From the NCBI GenBank assembly GCA_947483075.1, contig CANKLE010000005.1, positions 124,001 through 188,000 of the forward strand: a stretch of DNA of 64,000 bases, in the 5' to 3' direction. The position numbers and the translations under genes are program-made. The notes beneath the pieces are model-generated. The model ran no database searches and was not told the DNA's origin. It saw only the letters and a program-made list of their open reading frames with translations. This DNA is from Flavobacteriaceae bacterium (GTDB lineage Bacteria; Bacteroidota; Bacteroidia; Flavobacteriales; Flavobacteriaceae). This document shows, one piece after another, positions 10,131 to 17,708 of this stretch (position 1 is the first letter of the stretch; the number at the start of each line of letters is the position of its first letter).

Positions 10131-10715
10131 TTAGGAGCGTTTTTTTGGGGCATTTTGCCATTCTTCGGCTACTTGTTCGAGTTCGGTGTACCAATCGATT
10201 CCAAATCGGCGAATGAGCGCTTCTTTGACAAATTTATAGACGGGAACTTGCAATTCTTTGCCCAATTCGCAGGCATCAGAACAGATGTCCCATTTGTCGT
10301 AATTGACGGCCGCAAATTCCGTAAAATCTTTTACGCGTATCGGATACAAATGACACGAAACAGGTTTTTTCCAAGATACGATTCCTTGGTTGTAGGCTTG
10401 TTCGATGCCACACAAAGCGGTAGGTCCGTCATAGATTACGTAGGCGCAATCGCGGTTGTCAATGAGTGGTGTTTCTAATTCGCCTTCGGTGCCGATAGCC
10501 CAGGTGCCTTGCGCCTCAATAGCTGCAATGCCTTCTGGCCGCAAAAAGGGTTTGATTTGCGGATAAATAGACTCTAATATAGCCGTTTCTTCTTTAGAAA
10601 GTGGTGCACCCGCATCGCCATCGACGCAACAAGCGCCCTTGCATGCCGATAAATTGCACACAAAATCCTTGGCTAAAATGTCTTCAGAGACGATGGTTTT
10701 TCCGAGTTGAAACAT
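10131..10715 (-). CDS. DUF3109 family cysteine-rich protein
   Basis: 194-residue protein of the DUF3109 family, common in Bacteroidota and of unknown biochemical role. The cysteine pattern suggests a metal or iron-sulfur site: FVCNLSACKGACC near 18-32, then single Cys in CAYV, TALCGI and PVSCHLYP, and a WDICSDACELGKEL cluster near 140-155. No signal peptide or membrane segment, so it should be cytoplasmic. Monocistronic on the minus strand. Its -7 box ends only four bases before the ATG, implying a leaderless or nearly leaderless mRNA. Confidence 0.85.
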   Translation of the reverse strand: MFQLGKTIVSEDILAKDFVCNLSACKGACCVDGDAGAPLSKEETAILESIYPQIKPFLRPEGIAAIEAQGTWAIGTEGELETPLIDNRDCAYVIYDGPTALCGIEQAYNQGIVSWKKPVSCHLYPIRVKDFTEFAAVNYDKWDICSDACELGKELQVPVYKFVKEALIRRFGIDWYTELEQVAEEWQNAPKKRS

Positions 10716-10719
10716 GCGG

Positions 10720-10727
10720 CAAAGATA
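10720..10727 (-). promoter_or_regulatory. -7 box touching the DUF3109 start codon
   Basis: TATCTTTG on the minus strand, followed by CCGC and then ATG (10715-10713). With initiation usually 5-7 bases past this box, transcription would begin at or next to the start codon. rbfA (63627-63641) has the same layout. Confidence 0.6.
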
Positions 10728-10892
10728 CTTTTCCGAATTAAATTATCGGAGATTTCCACCCAAATGATTTGATAATTTATCTAGCTTACTAAAAGACAGC
10801 TGTTTATAAATATTACTCGAGCCGCAACTCGAATTGCTAAGGTATTGTGGATATACGTTTGAATTTGTACTTTCACTCCAAATTAATTACGA

Positions 10893-11087
10893 ATGAAAAT
10901 TTTTACTTCAATCCTTATTTTACTTGCACTGATTTTTTTGGGTGTTAATTTTAGTCGATTGGATTTTAACCAATTTACCGAAGAAAACAAAATTGCACTC
11001 ATTGGAATTTTAGGTTCCCTTTGTGCCATTCTTATCTTGGTGATTTTTAAGCTGTCTAAAAAAATAGAGGAAAAAACCAAAAACTAA
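10893..11087 (+). CDS. Small two-helix membrane protein, hypothetical
   Basis: 64-residue protein with two predicted membrane helices (about 4-20 and 34-54) separated by a polar SRLDFNQFTEENK linker, and a Lys/Glu-rich tail. It has a clear ATG at 10893 and its own upstream region. Its stop overlaps by four bases the stop of the S41 protease gene on the other strand. I do not recognise a named family; the tidy helix-loop-helix pattern argues that it is real. Confidence 0.65.
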   Translation: MKIFTSILILLALIFLGVNFSRLDFNQFTEENKIALIGILGSLCAILILVIFKLSKKIEEKTKN

Positions 11088-12673
11088 TTTGCCGTTTTTT
11101 GGGTGCGCAAAGCAGCCTGTATCATGGGGTCAAAAGGCAAGATCAATTGGTAATAGCGCTCTTCCCCATACAGTTGCCTGGCCATTTCGGCTATAATAGT
11201 TTGCTTTACCCAGGCTGTGTTTTTTTTCAACGGAATAACCAATCCACTAGCGCCCAAATAGGATTCAAATTGAGAAGTCAATTGGGTGTTTTGTTTCATT
11301 CGTTGAATGAATTGATCATACGTTAAGTTCGAATATGCGCTGCGGTTTTCATCCAATTGTTCAAAAGCAAAATGCGGCACTAAACCGGTTTGTTCGATCA
11401 AATAAATGAGGTGCTCCTCTCCTTTTTTGCCCGACAACGGCACAAAAATATCCGGAACGATTCCACCTCCACCATATACAATTCGGCCTTTTGGTGTTTT
11501 GAATTTGAGCGAATCGGCAATCTTTATAGAATCTTTGCTGTACAATTCGCCGTTGGCAAAGCGATTTTCAAATTCGTTTTCGTAGTCGGCCGCCCCTTTT
11601 TTATAACTTTTTTGTATCGATCTACCCGTGGGCGTATAATAGCGTGCCATGGTGAGTCGCACAGCCGAACCGTCTTCAAAAGGCAATTCGCGTTGCACCA
11701 ATCCTTTTCCAAATGATCGACGACCAATCACTAGACCGCGGTCGTTGTCTTGAATCGCACCAGCCAAAATCTCACTGGCTGAAGCTGAATTTTCGTCTTG
11801 TAAAATCAGTACTTTCCCTGTTTCAAAGCTGCCTTTCTCGGTTGCGATTGTTTTTTCGACTTCGCCTTTTCTGCTTTTAAGGAGAACTATTTTTTGGCCA
11901 TTTTTTAAAAATTCATCGGCAATTTGGGTGGCCATTTCCAGGTAGCCACCGCCGTTTCCGCGCAAATCGATCAGCACAGTAGTAGCGCCTTTTTGTTTGA
12001 GTTTTTGTAAGCCCTTTGAGAATTCGGGGTAGGTTGTTTCGGCAAAGCGATTGATTTTGATGTATCCAATATTGGGCGCAACCAAAACCGCTATATCGAC
12101 ACTTTTGATGGGCACACGATCGCGCAAGAGGTTGGTTTTAAAAATTCGGCGCTCGCTTTTGCGGTAAAGCGTGAGTTGCACGGCTGTTCCCACCTCGCCT
12201 TTGAGGTGCGCAAACAAACTGTCTGAGGGCAATTTTCGCCCAAATAATTTGGTCTTTCCGGCATATAAAATGCGATCTCCCGCCACAATACCGGCTTTTT
12301 CGGCTGGACTTTTGGGCAAGGGAGTAATTACGGCTACCGAATCGTTGTACATATAAAAATTGACGCCGATACCCACAAAATCGCCCTTCATGTTTTCTGC
12401 CAATTCTGCCTGATCTGCTGGTGGAATATACGTAGAATGTGGATCGAGGTGTGCCAAAATAGCATTTACCGCATCGTCCACAATCGAATCAGTATCTACT
12501 TGATCAACATACTCCGTTTCGATGAGGTCTAATAAGGTGTTGAGTTTATTTTTGGCCGAAGGTTTGCCAAATGCTGTTGGCGAAGTTGTAAAATGAAACT
12601 GTGAGCCCAATAGAAAGCCCAAGGCCAACATGAAAAACAAGGCAATTGGCAAAAGAATTTTTAATTTTTGCAT
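11084..12673 (-). CDS. S41 family C-terminal processing peptidase
   Basis: Periplasmic or membrane-anchored serine protease of the CtpA/Prc type, 529 residues. An N-terminal hydrophobic segment (about 5-24) is a signal or anchor, and a PDZ domain covers about 90-175. The catalytic Ser/Lys dyad is visible as DENSASASEIL (Ser) and GRRSFGKGLVQ (Lys, about 25 residues later). Such proteases remove C-terminal tails from exported proteins. It is the last gene of a minus-strand operon with the HupE-like and dCMP deaminase genes (gaps of 15 and 11 bases). The extension of about 150 residues after the catalytic domain is typical of Bacteroidota members. Confidence 0.93.
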   Translation of the reverse strand: MQKLKILLPIALFFMLALGFLLGSQFHFTTSPTAFGKPSAKNKLNTLLDLIETEYVDQVDTDSIVDDAVNAILAHLDPHSTYIPPADQAELAENMKGDFVGIGVNFYMYNDSVAVITPLPKSPAEKAGIVAGDRILYAGKTKLFGRKLPSDSLFAHLKGEVGTAVQLTLYRKSERRIFKTNLLRDRVPIKSVDIAVLVAPNIGYIKINRFAETTYPEFSKGLQKLKQKGATTVLIDLRGNGGGYLEMATQIADEFLKNGQKIVLLKSRKGEVEKTIATEKGSFETGKVLILQDENSASASEILAGAIQDNDRGLVIGRRSFGKGLVQRELPFEDGSAVRLTMARYYTPTGRSIQKSYKKGAADYENEFENRFANGELYSKDSIKIADSLKFKTPKGRIVYGGGGIVPDIFVPLSGKKGEEHLIYLIEQTGLVPHFAFEQLDENRSAYSNLTYDQFIQRMKQNTQLTSQFESYLGASGLVIPLKKNTAWVKQTIIAEMARQLYGEERYYQLILPFDPMIQAALRTQKTAN

Positions 12674-12684
12674 GTGATGTCCAG

Positions 12685-13113
12685 CTAGTCTAATTCTGGA
12701 ATATGGTCTACTTGTATCCCAGCTTTGAGTAAAAAATCAACTCCCGAGGTGTCGCGGTAGGCCATGTGAAACACCACGCGTTTTATCCCTGCTTGGTGTA
12801 TCAGTTTGCTGCATTCTTTGCAAGGCGAAAGGGTAATATATAAGGTAGCGCCATCGCAAGTTTGGCTAGAACGAGCTACTTTGAGAATGGCATTGGCTTC
12901 GGCGTGCAGCACATACCAATTGGTGAGGCCGTTTTCGTCTTCGCAGCAATTTTCAAAGCCCGAAGGCGTGCCGTTGTAGCCGTCAGAAATAATCATGCGG
13001 TCACGCACAATGATGGCGCCCACTTGCTTTCGGTGACAGTAGGACAAGAGGCTCCACTCTTTGGCAATGCGCAAATAGGCCTTGTCGTATTTTGCTATTT
13101 TTTTATCGGTCAT
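12685..13113 (-). CDS. dCMP deaminase family protein
   Basis: Zinc-dependent deaminase of 142 residues in the dCMP deaminase/ComEB family, converting dCMP to dUMP for thymidylate synthesis. The zinc and proton-shuttle motif HAEANAI lies near residue 72 and the second zinc motif PCKECSKL near 97. The segment VGAIIVRDRMIISDGYNGTPSGFENC is typical of the deoxycytidylate branch. It lies between the HupE-like gene and the S41 protease in one operon, and 3-8 kb from dgt and nrdAB. Single-domain dCMP deaminases of this size are usually controlled by dCTP/dTTP; that is family knowledge. Confidence 0.92.
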   Translation of the reverse strand: MTDKKIAKYDKAYLRIAKEWSLLSYCHRKQVGAIIVRDRMIISDGYNGTPSGFENCCEDENGLTNWYVLHAEANAILKVARSSQTCDGATLYITLSPCKECSKLIHQAGIKRVVFHMAYRDTSGVDFLLKAGIQVDHIPELD

Positions 13114-13128
13114 AAACTGGATTGAATA

Positions 13129-13722
13129 TTAATGCCAAATGGGGTTTTGTATCAATAAAGGCAAAACCACGCCCAACACAAAGGCCGACAAAGTTAAGGT
13201 AAAATCCCGTTGCGAAAAACGCAAAACCGATTGGAATACATAGGAAAAAATTAAAACCGCAAACACTACGGCTACTTGTGCCAATTCGATTCCTACTGAA
13301 AACTGAATGAGGCTAAATAATTTGGTAGACGAACTGCCGGCCAAAAGCGAATTAAAATAATAGGAAAAACCCAGGCCGTGAATGAGTCCAAAAAAAACGG
13401 TGAGGTAATGAATGGGTTGGAATTTATTTTTGGTTTTACTGAATTTACCCAACGACAGCAAAGTAAATAAGGCGGTGCAAAAAATAGTAAGCGGAATGAG
13501 AAACTCTACGATTCGAGGCTGCAAACTAAATAATTCATAAGCCCCTAAAAACAAGGAAATGGTATGCCCTAGGGTAAACAAACTGACCGAAATGAGCAAG
13601 CGTTTCCAATCGGGAAAAGCGTAGGGTGCGGTGAGTGCCAACAAAAAAAGCAAATGATCGTAGCCATTCCAATTGAGCACGTGCTTGGCCCCGATTTCGA
13701 CAAATATCCAAAAATCACTCAT
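13129..13722 (-). CDS. HupE/UreJ-like membrane protein
   Basis: 197-residue integral membrane protein with about six hydrophobic helices and the HupE/UreJ family hallmark of conserved His in helices: WNGYDHLLFLLAL near residue 19 and FGLIHGLGFSYYF near 110. Family members are proposed nickel or cobalt carriers beside hydrogenase or urease genes, but no such genes are nearby. In Bacteroidota this short form is widespread with no proven substrate. First gene of the operon with dCMP deaminase and the S41 protease. A metal-transport role is only family-based inference. Confidence 0.85.
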   Translation of the reverse strand: MSDFWIFVEIGAKHVLNWNGYDHLLFLLALTAPYAFPDWKRLLISVSLFTLGHTISLFLGAYELFSLQPRIVEFLIPLTIFCTALFTLLSLGKFSKTKNKFQPIHYLTVFFGLIHGLGFSYYFNSLLAGSSSTKLFSLIQFSVGIELAQVAVVFAVLIFSYVFQSVLRFSQRDFTLTLSAFVLGVVLPLLIQNPIWH

Positions 13723-14064
13723 GCGAATTTGTTTTAAGTGGGGTAAACTTAGGAATTTTTTAGGGAAAATAAATGCAATAGCGGGAAGTGGGGAGTGGGG
13801 AGTGGGGAGTTGGAAGTTGGAAGTTGGAAGTTGGGAGTGGGAAGGTTTTGGTTAGACAGGAGAGAAAGTTATAAGAAAGCTAACCGAGAACTGATAACCG
13901 AAAACCGACAACCTAAAACCTAAAACCTACAACAAAGTTGACTGAGAAACTTTTGTAATTTAGATGGGACACATGAACAAGTAATTGTGAATTAATGATT
14001 TTTAAGTTGGAAGAATGCAAACTAATTCTTTCTTTTGATTAAATTAACTCACAAAAACAAAATC
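13723..14064. repeat. Low-complexity word repeats with a G-tract cluster
   Basis: Gene-free 340 bases. At 13783-13845 lie G-tracts spaced by AGT or AAGT (GGG, GGGG, GGGG, GGGG at 13783-13807, fitting a G-quadruplex pattern) and then seven-base GTTGGAA units in tandem. At 13881-13935 comes a run built from AACCGA and ACCTAAA words. Similar word repeats appear in the other repeat-bearing gaps. The end of the stretch must carry the promoter of the lipoprotein gene; I see no clear -7 box. Confidence 0.7.
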
Positions 14065-14451
14065 ATGAAAAACAATATTTTTAAATTAGCATTTACCTTA
14101 TTTGTTGCCCTATTATCTTTTTCTTGTTCAAATGACAATTCATCAAACACAATTAATCAATATCAAGGTACTTGGTCAGGAATATACACTGGTGCTGAAG
14201 ATAATGGAACTTGGACTGCAGTCGTGAACTCTTCAGGAATTACAACTGGGACCACTACATCAACAACCTTTTCTTCAACCTATGAGTTAAATGGGTCAGT
14301 AAATATGGAAGGAGTTTTTGTTGCAACCGTTGGCTCTTCAACGTCCGGGGCATCTTTTAATGGCATTATGTTAGCTAATGGCTCCGCCTCAGGAACCTGG
14401 TTAAATAATTCTGCTCAAATGAATGGAACCTGGACCGGCTCAAAGCAATAA
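14065..14451 (+). CDS. Small lipoprotein, hypothetical
   Basis: 128-residue putative lipoprotein. The start is set at the ATG at 14065, which opens directly into a lipoprotein signal peptide ending LLSFSCSNDNSSN (lipobox Cys near residue 22). The mature part is Ser/Thr/Gly-rich with repeated YxGTWSGxY and NGTWTGS phrases, suggesting a small beta-sandwich or barrel like those seen in other Bacteroidota surface lipoproteins. The residues after the Cys include acidic and Asn residues but I do not claim a surface-export signal. It lies alone between two repeat-rich gaps. Function unknown. Confidence 0.75.
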   Translation: MKNNIFKLAFTLFVALLSFSCSNDNSSNTINQYQGTWSGIYTGAEDNGTWTAVVNSSGITTGTTTSTTFSSTYELNGSVNMEGVFVATVGSSTSGASFNGIMLANGSASGTWLNNSAQMNGTWTGSKQ

Positions 14452-14474
14452 AATTCAATATCCATAAGTTTTAA

Positions 14475-14532
14475 CACACCCCCAACCCCTCTCAAGAGGG
14501 GAGTTTTGGGAAGTATACTAAGCAGCCGTTAG
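14475..14532 (+). repeat. Intergenic repeat family 3, copy 1
   Basis: About 58 bases with an ACACCCCCAACC lead, a stem CCCCTCT-CA-AGAGGGG, AGTTTTGG and then AGTATACTAAG. Direct copy at 26322-26379 and inverted copy at 58031-58090. The remainder of this gap to 14666 holds word repeats (AACCGA, TTTCAATC) and no gene. Confidence 0.8.
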
Positions 14533-14666
14533 CTTTTAGCTAAGACGAAAGACTAAGAGAGTAGAGACGGTTCTTAGAACCCAAACCGAAAACAGACAAC
14601 ACACAACCGACAACCAAATTAGTATTAGATGAAATCTTTCAATCTTTAAATCATTTAATCTTTCAA

Positions 14667-15671
14667 TCAACTATTCTTCATAAACTCCTCCGCCTTGCTC
14701 ACCATATTATAACTGCCACAAAAGAACGGAACGCGTTGGTGCAATTCGGTGGGTTGAATTTCGAGGATTCTTTGGTAGCCATCTACCGCTTTTCCGCCGG
14801 CTTGTTCGGCAATGAAGGCCATCGGGTTGCATTCGTAGAGCAAACGCAATTTTCCTTGCGGCGATTTGGAACTCGTGGGGTAAATGTAAATCCCGCCTTT
14901 AATCATGTTGCGGTGCATGTCGGAGACCAAACTGCCAATGTAGCGCGAAATATACGGACGGTCTTCTTCTTCCAGCTGGCAATACTTGATGTAATTTTTT
15001 ACCCCTTGCGGAAAATGCACATAATTTCCTTCGTTTATGGAGTAGATCGTGCCGTCTTTGGGGTAGCGCATATTGGGGTGTGACAAATAAAAGGTGCCAA
15101 TCGCCGGATTTAACGTAAACCCATTTACGCCATGACCGGTGGTGTACACCAACATGGTTGAAGTGCCGTAAATCACATAGCCGGCCGCCACTTGGTTGAT
15201 GCCGGGTTGTAAAAAATCTTCTAAAGTTACCGGCGTTCCTACGGGTGTGATGCGGCGATATACAGAAAATATGGTTCCCACCGAGACATTTACATCAATG
15301 TTCGAGGAGCCATCTAAGGGATCTATGAGCACCACGTACTTATTATTATGGCTGTTGTCGGCGCCCGAAACGGTAATGAAATCGTCGTTTTCTTCGGAGG
15401 CAATGCCGCACACAATTTCGCGATTAATCAAGGTTTGAATAAACACCTCGTTGGCATAGACGTCTAGTTTTTGTTGGTCTTCGCCTTGGATGTTTTGTTC
15501 GCCGGCTGCACCCACAATATCGACCAAACCGGCTTTATTTACTTTGTAATTGACCACTTTGGCCGCCAAACGAATGGAGTTGATGATGCGCGATAATTCA
15601 CCCGACGAATACTGAAAAGCGTTTTGGTTTTCGATGATGAATTCCCCTAAAGTACTGTGTTTTTGTTGCAT
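14667..15671 (-). CDS. fbp: Fructose-1,6-bisphosphatase, class 1
   Basis: Gluconeogenic enzyme hydrolysing fructose-1,6-bisphosphate to fructose-6-phosphate, 334 residues, the usual class I length. The metal and phosphate-binding signature [12 protein letters not shown] is near residue 115, preceded by a SEENDDF acidic segment. Sugar-phosphate contacts appear in [13 protein letters not shown] and [28 protein letters not shown]. Cytoplasmic, monocistronic, and divergent from the GNAT-lysC pair. A poor match to a -7 box is seen just upstream (ATATTTG). No fusion or truncation. Confidence 0.97.
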   Translation of the reverse strand: MQQKHSTLGEFIIENQNAFQYSSGELSRIINSIRLAAKVVNYKVNKAGLVDIVGAAGEQNIQGEDQQKLDVYANEVFIQTLINREIVCGIASEENDDFITVSGADNSHNNKYVVLIDPLDGSSNIDVNVSVGTIFSVYRRITPVGTPVTLEDFLQPGINQVAAGYVIYGTSTMLVYTTGHGVNGFTLNPAIGTFYLSHPNMRYPKDGTIYSINEGNYVHFPQGVKNYIKYCQLEEEDRPYISRYIGSLVSDMHRNMIKGGIYIYPTSSKSPQGKLRLLYECNPMAFIAEQAGGKAVDGYQRILEIQPTELHQRVPFFCGSYNMVSKAEEFMKNS

Positions 15672-15759
15672 TACGAAATCGTTGTAGTTAAGACTGCAAA
15701 TATCGTTTTTTTGCTCAATTTGCCGAAAATTCTACTGTTTAATTTTGAAGAATTGTCTC

Positions 15760-15767
15760 TATGTTTG
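15760..15767 (+). promoter_or_regulatory. -7 box of the GNAT-lysC pair
   Basis: TATGTTTG, an exact TAnnTTTG match 28 bases before the ATG at 15796. It probably drives both the acetyltransferase and lysC, which follows 23 bases after the first stop. Confidence 0.55.
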
Positions 15768-15795
15768 TACAAGCAAAAAAACCAAGTGATTTACC

Positions 15796-16278
15796 ATGAC
15801 TATACGCAAAGGAGAAGCTGCCGATATGCCGGCGGTTTTAGAACTTATAAATGAATTGGCCGTCTTTGAGCGCGAGCCAAATGCTGTGGTGGTCACCGCC
15901 GCTGATTTGCAACGCGACGGATTTCAGGGAAACCCTTTATTTACTACTTTTGTGGCCGAAGTAGGCGAAGAAATTGTAGGAATGGCGTTGTTCTATTACC
16001 GCTATTCTACCTGGAAAGGCAAAACAATTCACCTGGAAGATTTGATCCTAAAAGAGAAGTTCAGAAAACAAGGGATAGGATTTGCGCTGTACCAAAAAAT
16101 AATAGAGACCGGCTATCGCGAAGGGGTGCGCCGTATCGAGTGGAACGTGCTCGATTGGAATACACCTGCAATTGCTTTTTATGAAAAAACAGGCGCAAAA
16201 GTCTTTGACGATTGGCGCGTGGTACAACTCGACGAAAAAGGAATTCAGGCTTTTGTAGAAAAAAACAAAAAATCCTAA
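15796..16278 (+). CDS. GNAT family N-acetyltransferase
   Basis: 160-residue single GNAT domain, closest in appearance to the diamine (spermidine/spermine) acetyltransferase-like group: ELAVFEREPNAVVVTAADL near residue 25, ALFYYRYSTWKGKTIHLEDL in the central strands, and the acetyl-CoA pyrophosphate loop FRKQGIGFALYQ near 90. The last strand carries WNVLDWNTPAIAFYEKTGA, typical of the fold. Cytoplasmic. It is 23 bases upstream of lysC and probably cotranscribed. The true acceptor amine is unknown. Confidence 0.9.
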   Translation: MTIRKGEAADMPAVLELINELAVFEREPNAVVVTAADLQRDGFQGNPLFTTFVAEVGEEIVGMALFYYRYSTWKGKTIHLEDLILKEKFRKQGIGFALYQKIIETGYREGVRRIEWNVLDWNTPAIAFYEKTGAKVFDDWRVVQLDEKGIQAFVEKNKKS

Positions 16279-16301
16279 TACAATCTTTTATATTAACTCC
16301 T

Positions 16302-17558
16302 ATGAAAGTATTTAAATTTGGTGGCGCCTCGGTAAAAGATGCAACCGGCATTAAAAATGTAGTAGACGTATTACACAAAGTGGGCCACGACGAAGTGCTT
16401 TTGGTTGTTTCGGCTATGGGAAAAACTACTAATGCGCTAGAAGAGGTAGTGAAAAATTATTTTGAGCAATCGCCTGCCTTGCAATCTTCTATTCAAGAAG
16501 TAAAAAAATACCACAACCAAATTGCGATGGATTTGTTTGAGGAATCCCACCCATTGTTTCAAACACTAACCAAATTTTTTGGCGAATTAGATCATTTTTT
16601 AAGCCACAACAAATCCCCCAATTACAATTTTGTCTACGACCAAGTAGTGAGTTATGGAGAACTTCTTTCTACGGCAATTGTGTCAAACTATTTGAATTTT
16701 TGCGGGATTGCCAACCAGTGGTTAGACGTGCGGACAGTCATTAAAACGGACGCTACTTACCGCGATGCCGAAATAAATTGGGAGCTGACCCAAAAAAATT
16801 GCAGCAAACTCATTCGCAAAAAACAAGCCTACATTACCCAAGGCTTTTTGGGGTCGGACGAAAATAATTTTACCACTACTTTGGGTCGAGAAGGATCAGA
16901 TTATACCGCCGCGATTTTGGCCTATTGCCTCAATGCCGAAAGCGTAACCATTTGGAAAGATGTGCCGGGTGTACTGAATGCCGATCCGCGTTATTTTGAA
17001 AATGCGCAATTGCTCACCCAAATTTCCTACCGCGAAGCCATCGAATTGGCGTTTTACGGCGCGAGTGTCATTCACCCCAAAACCTTACAACCTTTGCAAA
17101 AAAAGGAAATTCCGCTTTTTGTAAAATCATTTATCAACCCTTTGTTATCGGGAACTAGCGTTTCTAAAGGCGCCGATTTAGTTCCGCTTTTGCCTTGTTT
17201 TATTGTCAAGAAAAACCAATTGTTGGTGTCGCTTTCTTCGATTGATTTTTCGTTTATCATGGAAGAAAACATCAGCGAAATTTTCAGTTTGTTGCACCAA
17301 TTCAACATGAAAGTAAGCCTCATTCAAAACTCAGCCATCAGTTTCTCGGTTTGTGTAGAGGATAAATTTGGCAATTTTGAGGCCTTGCGAAACACCTTGT
17401 CCAAAAAATTTAAGGTGGCCTATAACGAAAACGTGTCCTTGTATACCATTCGCCATTTTGACGAACAAGCGGCCCAAATGGTCGCTCAAAACAAGACAGT
17501 TTTACTCAAACAAAGCAGCCGTGAAACCCTGCAACTTATCACCAAAGAAACCGAATAG
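16302..17558 (+). CDS. lysC: Aspartate kinase
   Basis: Phosphorylates aspartate, the first step towards diaminopimelate/lysine, threonine and methionine. 418 residues from the ATG at 16302; a longer frame from 16212 overlaps the GNAT gene and is rejected because MKVFKFGGASVKD is the family N-terminus. The nucleotide and substrate motifs are KFGGASV at 4-10, GREGSDYTAA near 195 and FYGASVIHPKTLQP near 250. The C-terminal part (from about 300) is ACT-like but short and diverged, so lysine feedback control is uncertain. asd, the next enzyme of the pathway, lies at 40864. Confidence 0.94.
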   Translation: MKVFKFGGASVKDATGIKNVVDVLHKVGHDEVLLVVSAMGKTTNALEEVVKNYFEQSPALQSSIQEVKKYHNQIAMDLFEESHPLFQTLTKFFGELDHFLSHNKSPNYNFVYDQVVSYGELLSTAIVSNYLNFCGIANQWLDVRTVIKTDATYRDAEINWELTQKNCSKLIRKKQAYITQGFLGSDENNFTTTLGREGSDYTAAILAYCLNAESVTIWKDVPGVLNADPRYFENAQLLTQISYREAIELAFYGASVIHPKTLQPLQKKEIPLFVKSFINPLLSGTSVSKGADLVPLLPCFIVKKNQLLVSLSSIDFSFIMEENISEIFSLLHQFNMKVSLIQNSAISFSVCVEDKFGNFEALRNTLSKKFKVAYNENVSLYTIRHFDEQAAQMVAQNKTVLLKQSSRETLQLITKETE

Positions 17559-17608
17559 CCCAAATTTTTTATTTTATTCGTAAAAATTAATTTGTTTTCG
17601 GCCTATTG

Positions 17609-17641
17609 AGGCTTGTTTTTTAACGCATTAGCCTTTTTTAT
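17609..17641 (+). terminator. Possible terminator after lysC
   Basis: AGGCT (17609-17613) pairs with AGCCT (17630-17634) followed by a T run. The short stem and 16-base loop make it a weak candidate. Confidence 0.45.
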
Positions 17642-17708
17642 TAAAATATATTCAGTATAATTGCATTCAAAATAAACCAACTAGTTATAATTATTAAAAA
17701 AACAATTC

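Noticed and set aside
13783..13845. CRISPR-like array
   Set aside because: Units are 7 bases with no spacers of constant length and no cas genes nearby.
16212..16301. Extended N-terminus of lysC
   Set aside because: It overlaps the GNAT gene and the family start MKVFKFGGASV is at 16302.
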